Source of the DNA: Alistipes sp. CAG:514
Lineage (GTDB): Bacteria; Bacteroidota; Bacteroidia; Bacteroidales; UBA932
Assembly (NCBI GenBank): GCA_000431015.1
Contig: HF986090.1
Coordinates: forward strand, 1 to 24,669
Length of the DNA stretch: 24,669 nt
Direction: 5' to 3'
Under the pieces are notes generated by a model. That model ran no database searches. It was not told the DNA's origin and saw nothing but the letters and a program-made list of their open reading frames with translations. Both the position numbers and the translations under genes were made by a program. Positions 1 to 5,979 of the stretch are shown in pieces (within the stretch, counting starts at the first letter, position 1; every line of letters begins with the position of its first letter).

Positions 1-75
1 AATAGGCCACGTTCCGCGCACGGGAGGAGACACGGAGAGGGCTTCGTGAGCAATAGGCCACATTCCGCGCACGAG
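1..75. repeat. Pair of 24-bp direct repeats at window edge
   Basis: A 24-base unit beginning AATAGGCCAC occurs at 1-24 and again at 52-75, differing at only two positions (G/A at base 11, G/A at base 23). The period is 51 bases. The 27 bases between the copies and the bases after the second copy are only weakly alike. Because the first copy starts at base 1, more copies may lie upstream. The unit has no obvious dyad symmetry, and two copies are too few to call a CRISPR array. Confidence 0.6.
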
Positions 76-112
76 AAAGGCGCAACGGGGTCCCGAGCCT
101 GTAAGACGAGCT

Positions 113-130
113 GTCTTCCACACAGAAGAC
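113..130 (+). other. Small hairpin abutting a start codon
   Basis: The bases GTCTTC (113-118) and GAAGAC (125-130) form a perfect 6-bp stem around a 6-base loop. The stem ends one base before the ATG at 132 of the GNAT gene. In mRNA it would sit on the ribosome-binding region, so it could limit initiation. That role is inference; only the dyad is seen. Confidence 0.35.
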
Positions 131-131
131 T

Positions 132-620
132 ATGATAAGGAAAGCGACAGAAAACGACATCCAGGCAGTCTTGGCGATATTCGACAAGGCCAAGGATATC
201 ATGCGCTCGGACGGCAACAGCACCCAGTGGGGAGACGGCTACCCTGACGCCGGCATCGTACGCACGGACATCAGCATGGGCGGGGCGCACATCATAGAGC
301 AAGACGGGAAACCGGTCGCCTACTTCGCCCTGCTCCCCTCGCCCGAACCGACATATTCATCAATCAACGGCAAGTGGCTTGACGACAGCTCACCCTACCA
401 CGTCATCCACCGCATCGCCAGCACCCCCGAGAGCCACGGCGTGTTCCGAAGGATCATTGAATATGCCCTTTCGGTCAGCGGCAACCTCCGCATCGACACC
501 CACCGCGACAACCGGATAATGCGCCGCCTCATAGAGAAGTCCGGCTTCACCTACTGCGGCGTGATCGTTCTGGCCGACGGATCGGAAAGGCTCGCCTATC
601 AAAAAATCACACAGCGATGA
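132..620 (+). CDS. GNAT family N-acetyltransferase
   Basis: This 162-aa protein has the length and layout of a single-domain GNAT acyl-CoA transferase. The N-terminal MIRKATENDI is the usual first strand and helix. The C-terminal part has an RIDTHRDNRIMRRLIEKSGF segment (about 119-138), typical of the acetyl-CoA-side helix followed by the 'GF' strand. The substrate cannot be told; such proteins acetylate small amines, amino acids or protein N-termini in the cytoplasm. The ATG at 132 was chosen because it gives the canonical GNAT start; a short hairpin sits immediately before it. Its stop overlaps the next gene's start as ATGA (617-620), so it is probably translationally coupled to the lytic transglycosylase. 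Any functional link between the two is unknown. Confidence 0.85.
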   Translation: MIRKATENDIQAVLAIFDKAKDIMRSDGNSTQWGDGYPDAGIVRTDISMGGAHIIEQDGKPVAYFALLPSPEPTYSSINGKWLDDSSPYHVIHRIASTPESHGVFRRIIEYALSVSGNLRIDTHRDNRIMRRLIEKSGFTYCGVIVLADGSERLAYQKITQR

Positions 621-1501
621 ATCTTAAAAGAATATTCCTACTCACCGCGCTCGCATTTGGAGCCGCCACACTCTCCCCCGCACAGATCTACCCGCAGGAA
701 GAGCTGCATTTCCGCGCTCCGGCGGTTCCGAAACAGATAATCTTCGCGGGCGACACCATACGGTTCGACAGAAGCGACCTCTACGAAAGAATGGACAGGG
801 AACTCATAGCCTTCACCTACATGCACTCCAACTCCATCCTGATGCTGAAGAAATCAGACCGCTTCTTCAAGATGGTCGAGCCGATACTCAAGCAGTACGG
901 CATCCCGGATGACCTGAAGTACCTCATGGCGATCGAAAGCAACCTCAACCCGAAGGCATATTCACCGGCGGGTGCGGCAGGTCTCTGGCAGTTCACCAAG
1001 GCGACGGCAAAGGACTACAACCTCATTGTCGACGGAGAGGTTGACGAGCGCTACAACATTGAGAAAGAGACCATCGCGGCCTGCAAGTACCTTCGCCGGG
1101 CCTACGAGAAGTACGGAGACTGGATGACGGTGGCCGCAAGCTACAACGCCGGACAGGCCGGCATCTCCAGGCGGCTGACAGACCAGAGGCAGAAGTCGGC
1201 TCTGAATCTTTGGATGGTAGAGGAGACCTCCCGCTACATGTTCAGAGTCCTCTCCGCAAAGATGTTTTTCGAAAATCCAGCCTCCTTCGGTTTCAATGTG
1301 AACGACTTCGAGAAGTACCCTACCTACTCTCCGAAAGAGGTCGTGACGGTCAGCGGAGCGATAGCCAGCCTAGTGGACTTCGCCGAGGAACACGGCGTGA
1401 GCTATTTCCAACTTAAAGAGGCCAACCTCTGGCTTCGTGACAACAAACTGCTCAACAAGGCCGGCCACACCTACAAGATCATCATCCCGAGTGGAAAATA
1501 G
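617..1501 (+). CDS. Lytic transglycosylase, SLT family (MltD-like, no LysM)
   Basis: The enzyme cleaves the MurNAc-GlcNAc bond of peptidoglycan, forming 1,6-anhydroMurNAc, and acts in the periplasm. Residues 1-23 form a signal peptide (hydrophobic core LLTALAFGAA, then SPAQ). The SLT goose-lysozyme-like domain covers roughly 85-215. The catalytic Glu is E107 in LMAIESNLNP, followed by the family motifs AGLWQF (121-126) and AASYNAG (173-179). The C-terminal 60 residues (VVTVSGAIASLVDFAEEHG onward) resemble the segment that in MltD-type proteins connects to LysM repeats, but no complete LysM is seen. The protein is 294 aa. The start overlaps the upstream GNAT stop by 4 bases. Two strong palindromes downstream (1601-1670, 1784-1850) probably terminate the unit. 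The family assignment is firm; which Mlt-type role it serves is not determinable. Confidence 0.93.
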   Translation: MNLKRIFLLTALAFGAATLSPAQIYPQEELHFRAPAVPKQIIFAGDTIRFDRSDLYERMDRELIAFTYMHSNSILMLKKSDRFFKMVEPILKQYGIPDDLKYLMAIESNLNPKAYSPAGAAGLWQFTKATAKDYNLIVDGEVDERYNIEKETIAACKYLRRAYEKYGDWMTVAASYNAGQAGISRRLTDQRQKSALNLWMVEETSRYMFRVLSAKMFFENPASFGFNVNDFEKYPTYSPKEVVTVSGAIASLVDFAEEHGVSYFQLKEANLWLRDNKLLNKAGHTYKIIIPSGK

Positions 1502-1540
1502 TGTTTCCTCTCTCTGGATTACCATTCAGATGTGTTGTTG

Positions 1541-1563
1541 GTCACTGAGCCTGTCGAAGTGAC
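1541..1563. repeat. GAGCCTGTCGAAG-type intergenic repeat
   Basis: GTCACTGAGCCTGTCGAAGTGAC carries the core GAGCCTGTCGAAG flanked by the 6-bp inverted arms GTCACT/AGTGAC. Related copies lie at 16641-16704 and, in frame within a gene, around 23632-23676 and 23843-23917. Similar short repeats are scattered through many bacterial genomes; assigning a mechanism is not possible from this window. Confidence 0.65.
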
Positions 1564-1600
1564 GAAGTGTAGAAAAGGCAAAGCGACTTTATGTGTAGGC

Positions 1601-1670
1601 GACATCGAAAAAAAGGCAAACGTCAAATTTTGCACGTTACCAAAATTTGACGTTTGATTTTTTCGCTGTC
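1601..1670. terminator. Long palindrome, probable bidirectional terminator
   Basis: A perfect 16-bp stem pairs 1617-1632 with 1641-1656 around an 8-base loop. It is extended outward by an A-run/T-run pairing (1608-1614 with 1658-1663), CG/CG, and GACA/TGTC at the outer ends. The T-run after the stem on either strand fits intrinsic termination of the converging genes. Its arms share architecture with the palindrome at 1784-1850 but differ in the stem sequence by paired changes. Confidence 0.65.
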
Positions 1671-1783
1671 TATTGGTGCACTCTTATGGATTTGCAAGTC
1701 ATAGAGTAAATAGTACCTGTTATCAGGCACAAGCCTAAAGTGCATAGTTCGGTTATAAATAACTTAACCATTCGAGCACAAAG

Positions 1784-1850
1784 GCGGCGAAAAATAAAAA
1801 CCTGAATTTTGGTCCACCGTGCAAAATTCAGGTTTTTCTTTTTTCGCCGC
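1784..1850. terminator. Second long palindrome, probable bidirectional terminator
   Basis: The inner stem pairs 1796-1811 with 1822-1837 (16 perfect pairs) around a 10-base loop. After one mismatch the outer stem GCGGCGAAAA (1784-1793) pairs with TTTTCGCCGC (1841-1850). The end of the element lies 14 bases past the stop of the minus-strand HAD gene, so it would terminate that gene and also the + strand operon. It is longer than an ordinary intrinsic terminator and mirrors the one at 1601-1670. Confidence 0.65.
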
Positions 1851-1864
1851 TCTCACAAGCAAAA

Positions 1865-2518
1865 TCACAACCAATCCAAATACATAAGAGAAGCGAAATC
1901 ATCAATGACGTAATCAGCACCGGAGCCTTGCAGCTCCTCGCGAGTGGAGTTGCCATAGGTGACACCGCAAGTCCTGGCGCCGGCCCCGCGGCCCATCAGG
2001 ATGTCAAAAGGCATGTCGCCGACAACCAATGTCCGGGATGCGCTGAATCCCAGTTTTTTCAAAGTCAGAAGGACAGGTTCCGGATCCGGCTTGGCTTTCG
2101 TCACGTCATCCGCCCCAAGCACAAGCGAGATTTCCTTGTCAAAACCGAAAGTCATGACAAAATCCATGAGCGAATGATTAGAACGGAAAGAAGCGATTGT
2201 CAACACGAAGCCCCTTCTGCGAAGTTCCGCCAGAGTTTCCGGCACATTAGGAAAAACCTTAGGAGCGAGCAGTTTCTTGTTCTCCTCGAATATGTCCCTG
2301 TACGCCTCGGCGCACTCCTGAGCCTGCCCATCCGTCAACGACGGGAACATAGTCTTGAAGCTTTCACTCAAAGGAAGTCCGATTGTCGCCGCGCAGGCAT
2401 ATTCATCAGCCACTGGCAGGCAAAGTTTCTCCATCGTCATCTGAAGCGTCTTGACAATGGTATTTCTGGTATCGCAAAGGGTACCGTCAAAGTCCAGAAT
2501 AATAAGTCCGTTGTTCAT
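1865..2518 (-). CDS. HAD-superfamily phosphatase (phosphoglycolate phosphatase-like)
   Basis: This 217-aa protein is a HAD-IA hydrolase that forms a phospho-aspartate intermediate with Mg2+. The four HAD motifs are visible: motif I DFDGT (9-13, nucleophile D9, acid/base D11), motif II Ser in TIASFRSN (S110), motif III Lys in KAKPDP (about 141-146), and motif IV VVGDMPFD (165-172). A helical cap domain lies between motifs I and II (about 18-88). The family includes phosphoglycolate phosphatase and beta-phosphoglucomutase-like enzymes. Absence of mutase-specific neighbours favours a phosphatase, but the substrate cannot be named. The gene converges on the lytic transglycosylase and diverges from the DUF2147 gene. 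A promoter-like sequence just upstream (2526-2556) would give a nearly leaderless transcript. Confidence 0.88.
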   Translation of the reverse strand: MNNGLIILDFDGTLCDTRNTIVKTLQMTMEKLCLPVADEYACAATIGLPLSESFKTMFPSLTDGQAQECAEAYRDIFEENKKLLAPKVFPNVPETLAELRRRGFVLTIASFRSNHSLMDFVMTFGFDKEISLVLGADDVTKAKPDPEPVLLTLKKLGFSASRTLVVGDMPFDILMGRGAGARTCGVTYGNSTREELQGSGADYVIDDFASLMYLDWL

Positions 2519-2525
2519 ATCGCGG

Positions 2526-2556
2526 CAAAATTAACTCAAATTGTCGAGATTTCAAG
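2526..2556 (-). promoter_or_regulatory. Bacteroidota-type promoter for the HAD gene
   Basis: Read on the minus strand, CTTG (2556-2553), a 19-base spacer and TAATTTTG (2533-2526) match the Bacteroidota -33/-7 pattern TTTG-N19-21-TAnnTTTG with one mismatch. The -7 box ends only about 7 bases before the HAD ATG, which implies a very short or absent leader. Confidence 0.45.
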
Positions 2557-2637
2557 CCCTCGGCACAGAAATGGCAACAGTACCATCGCCGCGCCAAAAA
2601 CGAAGCGGACAATTATTATACCAACATATTAATTTTC

Positions 2638-3198
2638 ATGAATATGAAGTCAAAGGATTTCGGCTTGCTCTGCGCTGCCATCACACTGTTTACGTTCTGT
2701 GGTCCTGTTCAGGCCGCAGGTTCACGCATGGAATTGACAATCAAAAACTACAGTGGATGTTTGGCCGCACCTGAAGCCAGCCTTACGGAAACATCTGCGA
2801 GTGCAGAAGATCCGAACGCGGCCGGAGACAACATCATCGGTGATTACCTTGTCGATCATAAAGGCGAGAAAAGCAAGGTCAAGGTTTTCAAAAATGCCGA
2901 CGGCTCCTACACCGCACAGGTCTTCTGGGTCCAGAACAGGACAGAGAAAGATGGATCTGTCCGCAAGGACGCCAAGAATCCGGACAAGTCGCTGAGGAAT
3001 GTTGATTGTGACAAAATCGTGATATTCAAAGGTTTGAAATATGACGCTTCTGCCAAAGTCTGGAGTGGAGCCAACATCTATGACCCAGTGCGAGGCATCA
3101 ACGCCTCCCTCAAAGCCAGGTTCTCGGACTCCAAGACCCTTTCGCTAAAGGGCTCCAAGATGGGCTTCTCCGAAACCGTGACCTGGACCAGACTGTAA
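2638..3198 (+). CDS. Secreted DUF2147 domain protein
   Basis: This 186-aa protein has an N-terminal signal peptide (charged MNMKSKD, hydrophobic GLLCAAITLFTFCG, then VQAAG, about residue 27). The mature part contains a DUF2147-type beta-rich domain (about 66-186). Its recognisable pieces are IIGDYLVDHKGEKSKVKVF, DGSYTAQVFWVQNRTEKDG, KNPDKSLRNVDCDKIVIF and KVWSGANIYDPVRGINASLK, ending in TVTWTRL. In this family a periplasmic or surface lipocalin-like fold is expected, but no biochemical role is established. Residues 30-65 are an unconserved, acidic, Ser/Thr/Ala-rich linker, longer than usual. Either ATG (2638 or 2644) could start it; the second lies inside a GAATATG motif. The next gene follows after 21 bases and may be cotranscribed. 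Confidence 0.82.
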   Translation: MNMKSKDFGLLCAAITLFTFCGPVQAAGSRMELTIKNYSGCLAAPEASLTETSASAEDPNAAGDNIIGDYLVDHKGEKSKVKVFKNADGSYTAQVFWVQNRTEKDGSVRKDAKNPDKSLRNVDCDKIVIFKGLKYDASAKVWSGANIYDPVRGINASLKARFSDSKTLSLKGSKMGFSETVTWTRL

Positions 3199-3219
3199 GC
3201 TTTCTTCATAAGGACAACA

Positions 3220-3936
3220 ATGGAACAGAATCCAACAACATTCGCCGAAAGGGTGACCGCTGAACTGGATGCGCTTCATTCAGAGGAGAAGCGCGTCGTG
3301 CTGCCACGGTTCTTCAAGTGTGGAGTCGGCGAATATGGTGAAGGCGACCGTTTTCTGGGTGTGGTCGTGCCGGATGTCAGGGCCGTGGCGAAAAAGAATC
3401 TGTTCGCATCGTTGTTCGACATAGAGGCCTTGCTAGGTTCTCCTTGGCACGAAGCCCGTCTATGTGCGCTTATAATCCTCGTGCAGCAGAGCCGGAAATC
3501 CGTCCCGAAAGAGGTTTTCGAGTTCTATCTTTCACACACCTCCGGAATCAACAACTGGGATCTGGTCGACCTGACCGCTCCATCCATTGTCGGTGGCTAC
3601 CTTCTTGAGAACCCACAGGAGCGGGAGCGGTTATATTCATTGGCGGACAGCACTTTGCTGTGGGAGCAGAGAATCGCCATCGTCTCGACTCTGACTCTGA
3701 TCCGGAACGGCGAGTTCAACGACACTTACTCTCTGGCTGTCAAGCTGATGTCCCATAAGCACGACCTGATGCACAAGGCCGTCGGCTGGATGCTCCGCGA
3801 AGCCGGCAAGCGCGACCGGCGCCGCCTCGAACTCTTTCTCGATGAATATGCCACCTCGATGCCCCGCACGATGCTCCGCTACTCCATCGAGAAGTTCCCC
3901 GAACCCCTCCGCCGCCACTACCTAACCCTGAAGTGA
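3220..3936 (+). CDS. AlkD-like DNA alkylation repair protein (HEAT-repeat glycosylase)
   Basis: This 238-aa all-helical protein matches the DNA alkylation repair family (AlkC/AlkD, PF08713), which removes N3- and N7-alkylated purines using HEAT-like repeats that cradle DNA. Conserved landmarks are the early RFFKCGVGEYGEGDRFLGV (30-48), NNWDLVDLTAP (111-121, with the W-D pair AlkD uses near the lesion), LLWEQRIAIVST (146-157), HKAVGWMLREAGKR (185-198) and MPRTMLRYSIEKFPE (214-228). The length is normal for the family. It is cytoplasmic with no signal peptide. It starts 21 bases after the DUF2147 gene, and a long imperfect palindrome follows at 3968-4126. No Ada-type regulator is nearby. Confidence 0.9.
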   Translation: MEQNPTTFAERVTAELDALHSEEKRVVLPRFFKCGVGEYGEGDRFLGVVVPDVRAVAKKNLFASLFDIEALLGSPWHEARLCALIILVQQSRKSVPKEVFEFYLSHTSGINNWDLVDLTAPSIVGGYLLENPQERERLYSLADSTLLWEQRIAIVSTLTLIRNGEFNDTYSLAVKLMSHKHDLMHKAVGWMLREAGKRDRRRLELFLDEYATSMPRTMLRYSIEKFPEPLRRHYLTLK

Positions 3937-3967
3937 CCTCGTATTCCGCCTCCCCGTTGATTTCATA

Positions 3968-4126
3968 GTAACATGAAAAAAATAAGTTGCCTCAGATTAA
4001 GAGAAGATTTTCGAGGATAGATCTATTTTCGAAGAAGGAGCGTGCCGGTGGCACATGACTGATGAGAAAACAGATATAGACCGAAAAGATTCCTTAAGAT
4101 GAGGCAGGTTATTATTTGAAGGTTAC
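3968..4126. other. Long imperfect hairpin element (structured RNA or MITE-like)
   Basis: The 280-base gap between the AlkD-like and GDPD genes folds back on itself. GTAAC (3968-3972) pairs with GTTAC (4122-4126). The segment 3977-4013 pairs with 4082-4117, including TTTTCG/CGAAAA, TTAAG/CTTAA and TGCCTCA/TGAGGCA. Inside that, ATAGATCTATTTTC (about 4017-4030) pairs with 4066-4079 at 11 of 14 positions. The tip is a perfect GTGCC/GGCAC stem with loop GGT (4042-4054). No protein start inside is convincing. It could be a 3' UTR structure, a noncoding RNA or a miniature inverted-repeat element; no target-site duplication was evident. Confidence 0.55.
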
Positions 4127-4174
4127 ATAACCAAGAACATGCCAGTAGAACTTCATTATTCGGGCGGATTTGAG

Positions 4175-4182
4175 TATCTTTG
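4175..4182 (+). promoter_or_regulatory. -7 box TATCTTTG of the GDPD gene
   Basis: TATCTTTG matches the Bacteroidota -7 consensus TAnnTTTG exactly and lies 34 bases before the ATG at 4217. No good TTTG -33 element is seen 19-21 bases upstream. The same octamer precedes recA and tdk in this window. Confidence 0.55.
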
Positions 4183-4216
4183 CCACCAATACGAAATGTT
4201 CAAAACATAATATTCA

Positions 4217-5017
4217 ATGAATATGAGAAAGATTGCTAAAATTGCCGCGGCTGGAGCCTTGATAGCGCTCGCCGCTTCGTGCGCCCCACAGAAGATCGCT
4301 GTGACCGCGCACAGAGGATTCTGGAAATGCGAGGAGGCCGGCTATGCCGAGAACTCCATCAAATCGCTTGAACTGGCTCAGCAGAACGGACTGTGGGGCA
4401 GCGAGTTCGATGTACACATCACCTCCGACCTCGTCATGCTTGTCCACCACGACGCCGACATCGACGGGATGTGCATCTGGGATCACGACTACGCCGACTT
4501 CAAGGACTGCCGTCTGAAGAACGGCGAGAAGATCCCTACTCTTGACGAGTACCTGACCCAGGGTGAGAAGAGCAAGAAGACCGTGCTGGTGTTCGAGCTC
4601 AAGCAGCAGATCGACAAGGCCCACGAGGACTACATGGTGGACCAGAGTGTCAAGGCCCTCAAGGAACACGGCCTCTACAGTCCTAAGCGTGTCATTTTCA
4701 TCTCCTTCAGCCTGAACATCTGCGAGAGGCTCGCCGCCCTCTGCCCTGGCTTCACGGTTCAGTACCTTGGCGACGACAAGAGTCCTGAGGAACTCGCCGG
4801 ACTCGGCATCAACGGCATCGACTTCCACTACAAGGTCTTTGCAAAGAATCCTACATGGTTCAAGCAGGCGCGCGACAACAAGATGAGCGTCAACTGCTGG
4901 ACCGTCAACAAGGAGAAAGACATCCAGAGCATGATTGACCTCGGAGTTGACTGCATCACCACCAACGAGCCGATGCTCACAAGGGAGAAACTCGGCAAGA
5001 GAGAGAAAAGAAAGTAA
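4217..5017 (+). CDS. Glycerophosphodiester phosphodiesterase-family lipoprotein
   Basis: This 266-aa protein is predicted to hydrolyse glycerophosphodiesters to glycerol 3-phosphate and an alcohol. A lipoprotein signal is clear: charged MNMRKIAK, a hydrophobic core and the lipobox LAASC (18-22), so C22 would be acylated and the protein anchored to a membrane facing the periplasm or surface. The GDPD TIM barrel keeps its key residues: HRG (32-34), EN (45-46), the metal ligands in SEFDVHIT (E63, D65), the catalytic HHD (77-79), FELK (126-129) and the late VNCWTVN (225-231). It has its own promoter box and a bidirectional terminator after it, so it is probably monocistronic. The alternative start at 4223 lies within GAATATG. 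The exact diester substrate is unknown. Confidence 0.92.
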   Translation: MNMRKIAKIAAAGALIALAASCAPQKIAVTAHRGFWKCEEAGYAENSIKSLELAQQNGLWGSEFDVHITSDLVMLVHHDADIDGMCIWDHDYADFKDCRLKNGEKIPTLDEYLTQGEKSKKTVLVFELKQQIDKAHEDYMVDQSVKALKEHGLYSPKRVIFISFSLNICERLAALCPGFTVQYLGDDKSPEELAGLGINGIDFHYKVFAKNPTWFKQARDNKMSVNCWTVNKEKDIQSMIDLGVDCITTNEPMLTREKLGKREKRK

Positions 5018-5060
5018 TCACGGGCGCGTGAGACAATGCGTCTTCCGCACGTCAAAAACC

Positions 5061-5097
5061 GAAAAAAGGCCAGAGAGAATCCTCTCCGGCCGTTTTT
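5061..5097. terminator. Bidirectional intrinsic terminator
   Basis: GGCCAGAGAG (5068-5077) pairs with CTCTCCGGCC (5082-5091) with one mismatch and an AATC loop. It is preceded by six A and followed by five T. It serves the GDPD gene on the + strand and the converging beta-barrel gene on the minus strand. Confidence 0.85.
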
Positions 5098-5124
5098 GTG
5101 TTCAGTAATAAAAAACAGTATCTT

Positions 5125-5757
5125 TTAGAAAAGATAGGCGACACCGATGTTGAACTGGCTCCTGTGACGGGTTATGTCGCCGTCACCGGTGTAACGGTTC
5201 ACGAGACCGTAGTCATAGCCGACATTGAAGCGTACCATGTCGAAGAACTCGACCGCCACACCGCCGCCGAGCATGACATCGAAACGTCCGTAGTGATAGT
5301 CATCACCATAGTTGTTGATCTTGGTGTCCTTTGAGAAACCGGCGATGGATCCCTTCACCTTGGTGTCGGAAGCAATACCATAAGCCAGCGAAGGACCGGC
5401 GTAGACCCTGCCGACAATGCCGTCTGCGAAGGTAAGGCCCGCATTGAACATCACAGGGATGGAAAGATAGTGTTCTGTAACGTCAACATTAGTGTTGATG
5501 CCGAAATAGCTGTCCGCATCACTCTTGGTAGCAAGACCATAGTACAGTCCCGGAGCCACGCCAAAAGAACCGGCAAGGTTAATGTTATAGGATCCGCCTA
5601 CATAGAAGCCGTTCAGATTAGTGGTCTTGGTCGTGCTGCCGGACTTTACCTTGTCCGTAGAGTTAAGGTAGCCGATGCCGAGTGATGGCTGCGCGATGGC
5701 AGCGGTTCCGATAAGCATCATTGATGCCGCAAGGATGGATGAAAAAACTCTTTTCAT
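5125..5757 (-). CDS. Small outer-membrane beta-barrel protein
   Basis: This 210-aa protein begins with a clear signal peptide (MKRVFSSILAASMMLIGTAAIAQ, cleavage near residue 22). The mature chain is a string of amphipathic alternating strands with Tyr/Gly pairs, such as NGFYVGGSYNINL, FGVAPGLYYGLATK, EHYLSIPVMFNAGL, VGRVYAGPSLAYGI and RFDVMLGGGVAVEF. It ends in FNIGVAYLF with the C-terminal Phe typical of BAM substrates. This fits an eight-stranded barrel of the porin-family/OmpW-like 'outer membrane beta-barrel' group common in Bacteroidota. The function is unknown. It lies downstream of the polysaccharide operon on the same strand, 221 bases after it. A bidirectional terminator follows. Confidence 0.85.
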   Translation of the reverse strand: MKRVFSSILAASMMLIGTAAIAQPSLGIGYLNSTDKVKSGSTTKTTNLNGFYVGGSYNINLAGSFGVAPGLYYGLATKSDADSYFGINTNVDVTEHYLSIPVMFNAGLTFADGIVGRVYAGPSLAYGIASDTKVKGSIAGFSKDTKINNYGDDYHYGRFDVMLGGGVAVEFFDMVRFNVGYDYGLVNRYTGDGDITRHRSQFNIGVAYLF

Positions 5758-5787
5758 AATAAATTAAACTTAAAGTAGTTATAATCT

Positions 5788-5979
5788 TCATAACTGGCAG
5801 GCTATAAATGCGGCGCCGTGAGACATGATCCTGAGCGCCCGCCGGGCCATGCAATAGAATACAAGCATATCAAAAATTAGTCCAAACGATAACTCCGGAG
5901 TGGTCAAATCCACAGAAAACACGCCACCGAGCGTCCTGTGAACCATTCCCGCCACCGCTCCCGGACAGGAAACAGGCAT
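5788..5979 (-). CDS. Possible small ORF coupled to the last glycosyltransferase
   Basis: A 63-codon frame starts at an ATG overlapping the glycosyltransferase stop as TGATG, an arrangement often used for translational coupling. The protein begins MPVSCPGAVAGMVHRTLGG and contains one moderately hydrophobic stretch (SFGLIFDMLVFYCMA), then an Arg-rich segment. No family is recognised and the residue pattern is not clearly protein-like. It may be chance, or a small membrane peptide. Confidence 0.18.
   Translation of the reverse strand: MPVSCPGAVAGMVHRTLGGVFSVDLTTPELSFGLIFDMLVFYCMARRALRIMSHGAAFIACQL

Larger units (their letters stand above)
1502..1864. other. Palindrome-rich intergenic region between converging genes
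   Basis: These 363 bases separate the lytic transglycosylase (+) from the HAD phosphatase (-). No plausible gene is present. The region holds a copy of the CTGAGCCTGTCGAAG repeat (1541-1563), two long palindromes (1601-1670 and 1784-1850), and a 110-base AT-rich stretch between them. That stretch contains two lesser dyads: ACTCTTATG/CATAGAGT around 1680-1707 and GTTATAAATAAC around 1752-1763. Confidence 0.7.

Noticed and set aside
1..75. CRISPR array
   Set aside because: Only two imperfect copies, no dyad in the repeat, a degenerate interval and no cas genes in the window.
1752..1768. Integron attC-like GTTATAAATAAC dyad
   Set aside because: Only one short dyad, without the paired R/L boxes and with no integrase nearby.
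1928..2632. 234-codon + strand frame opposite the HAD gene
   Set aside because: It is antisense to a protein with all four HAD motifs and shows no domain pattern of its own.
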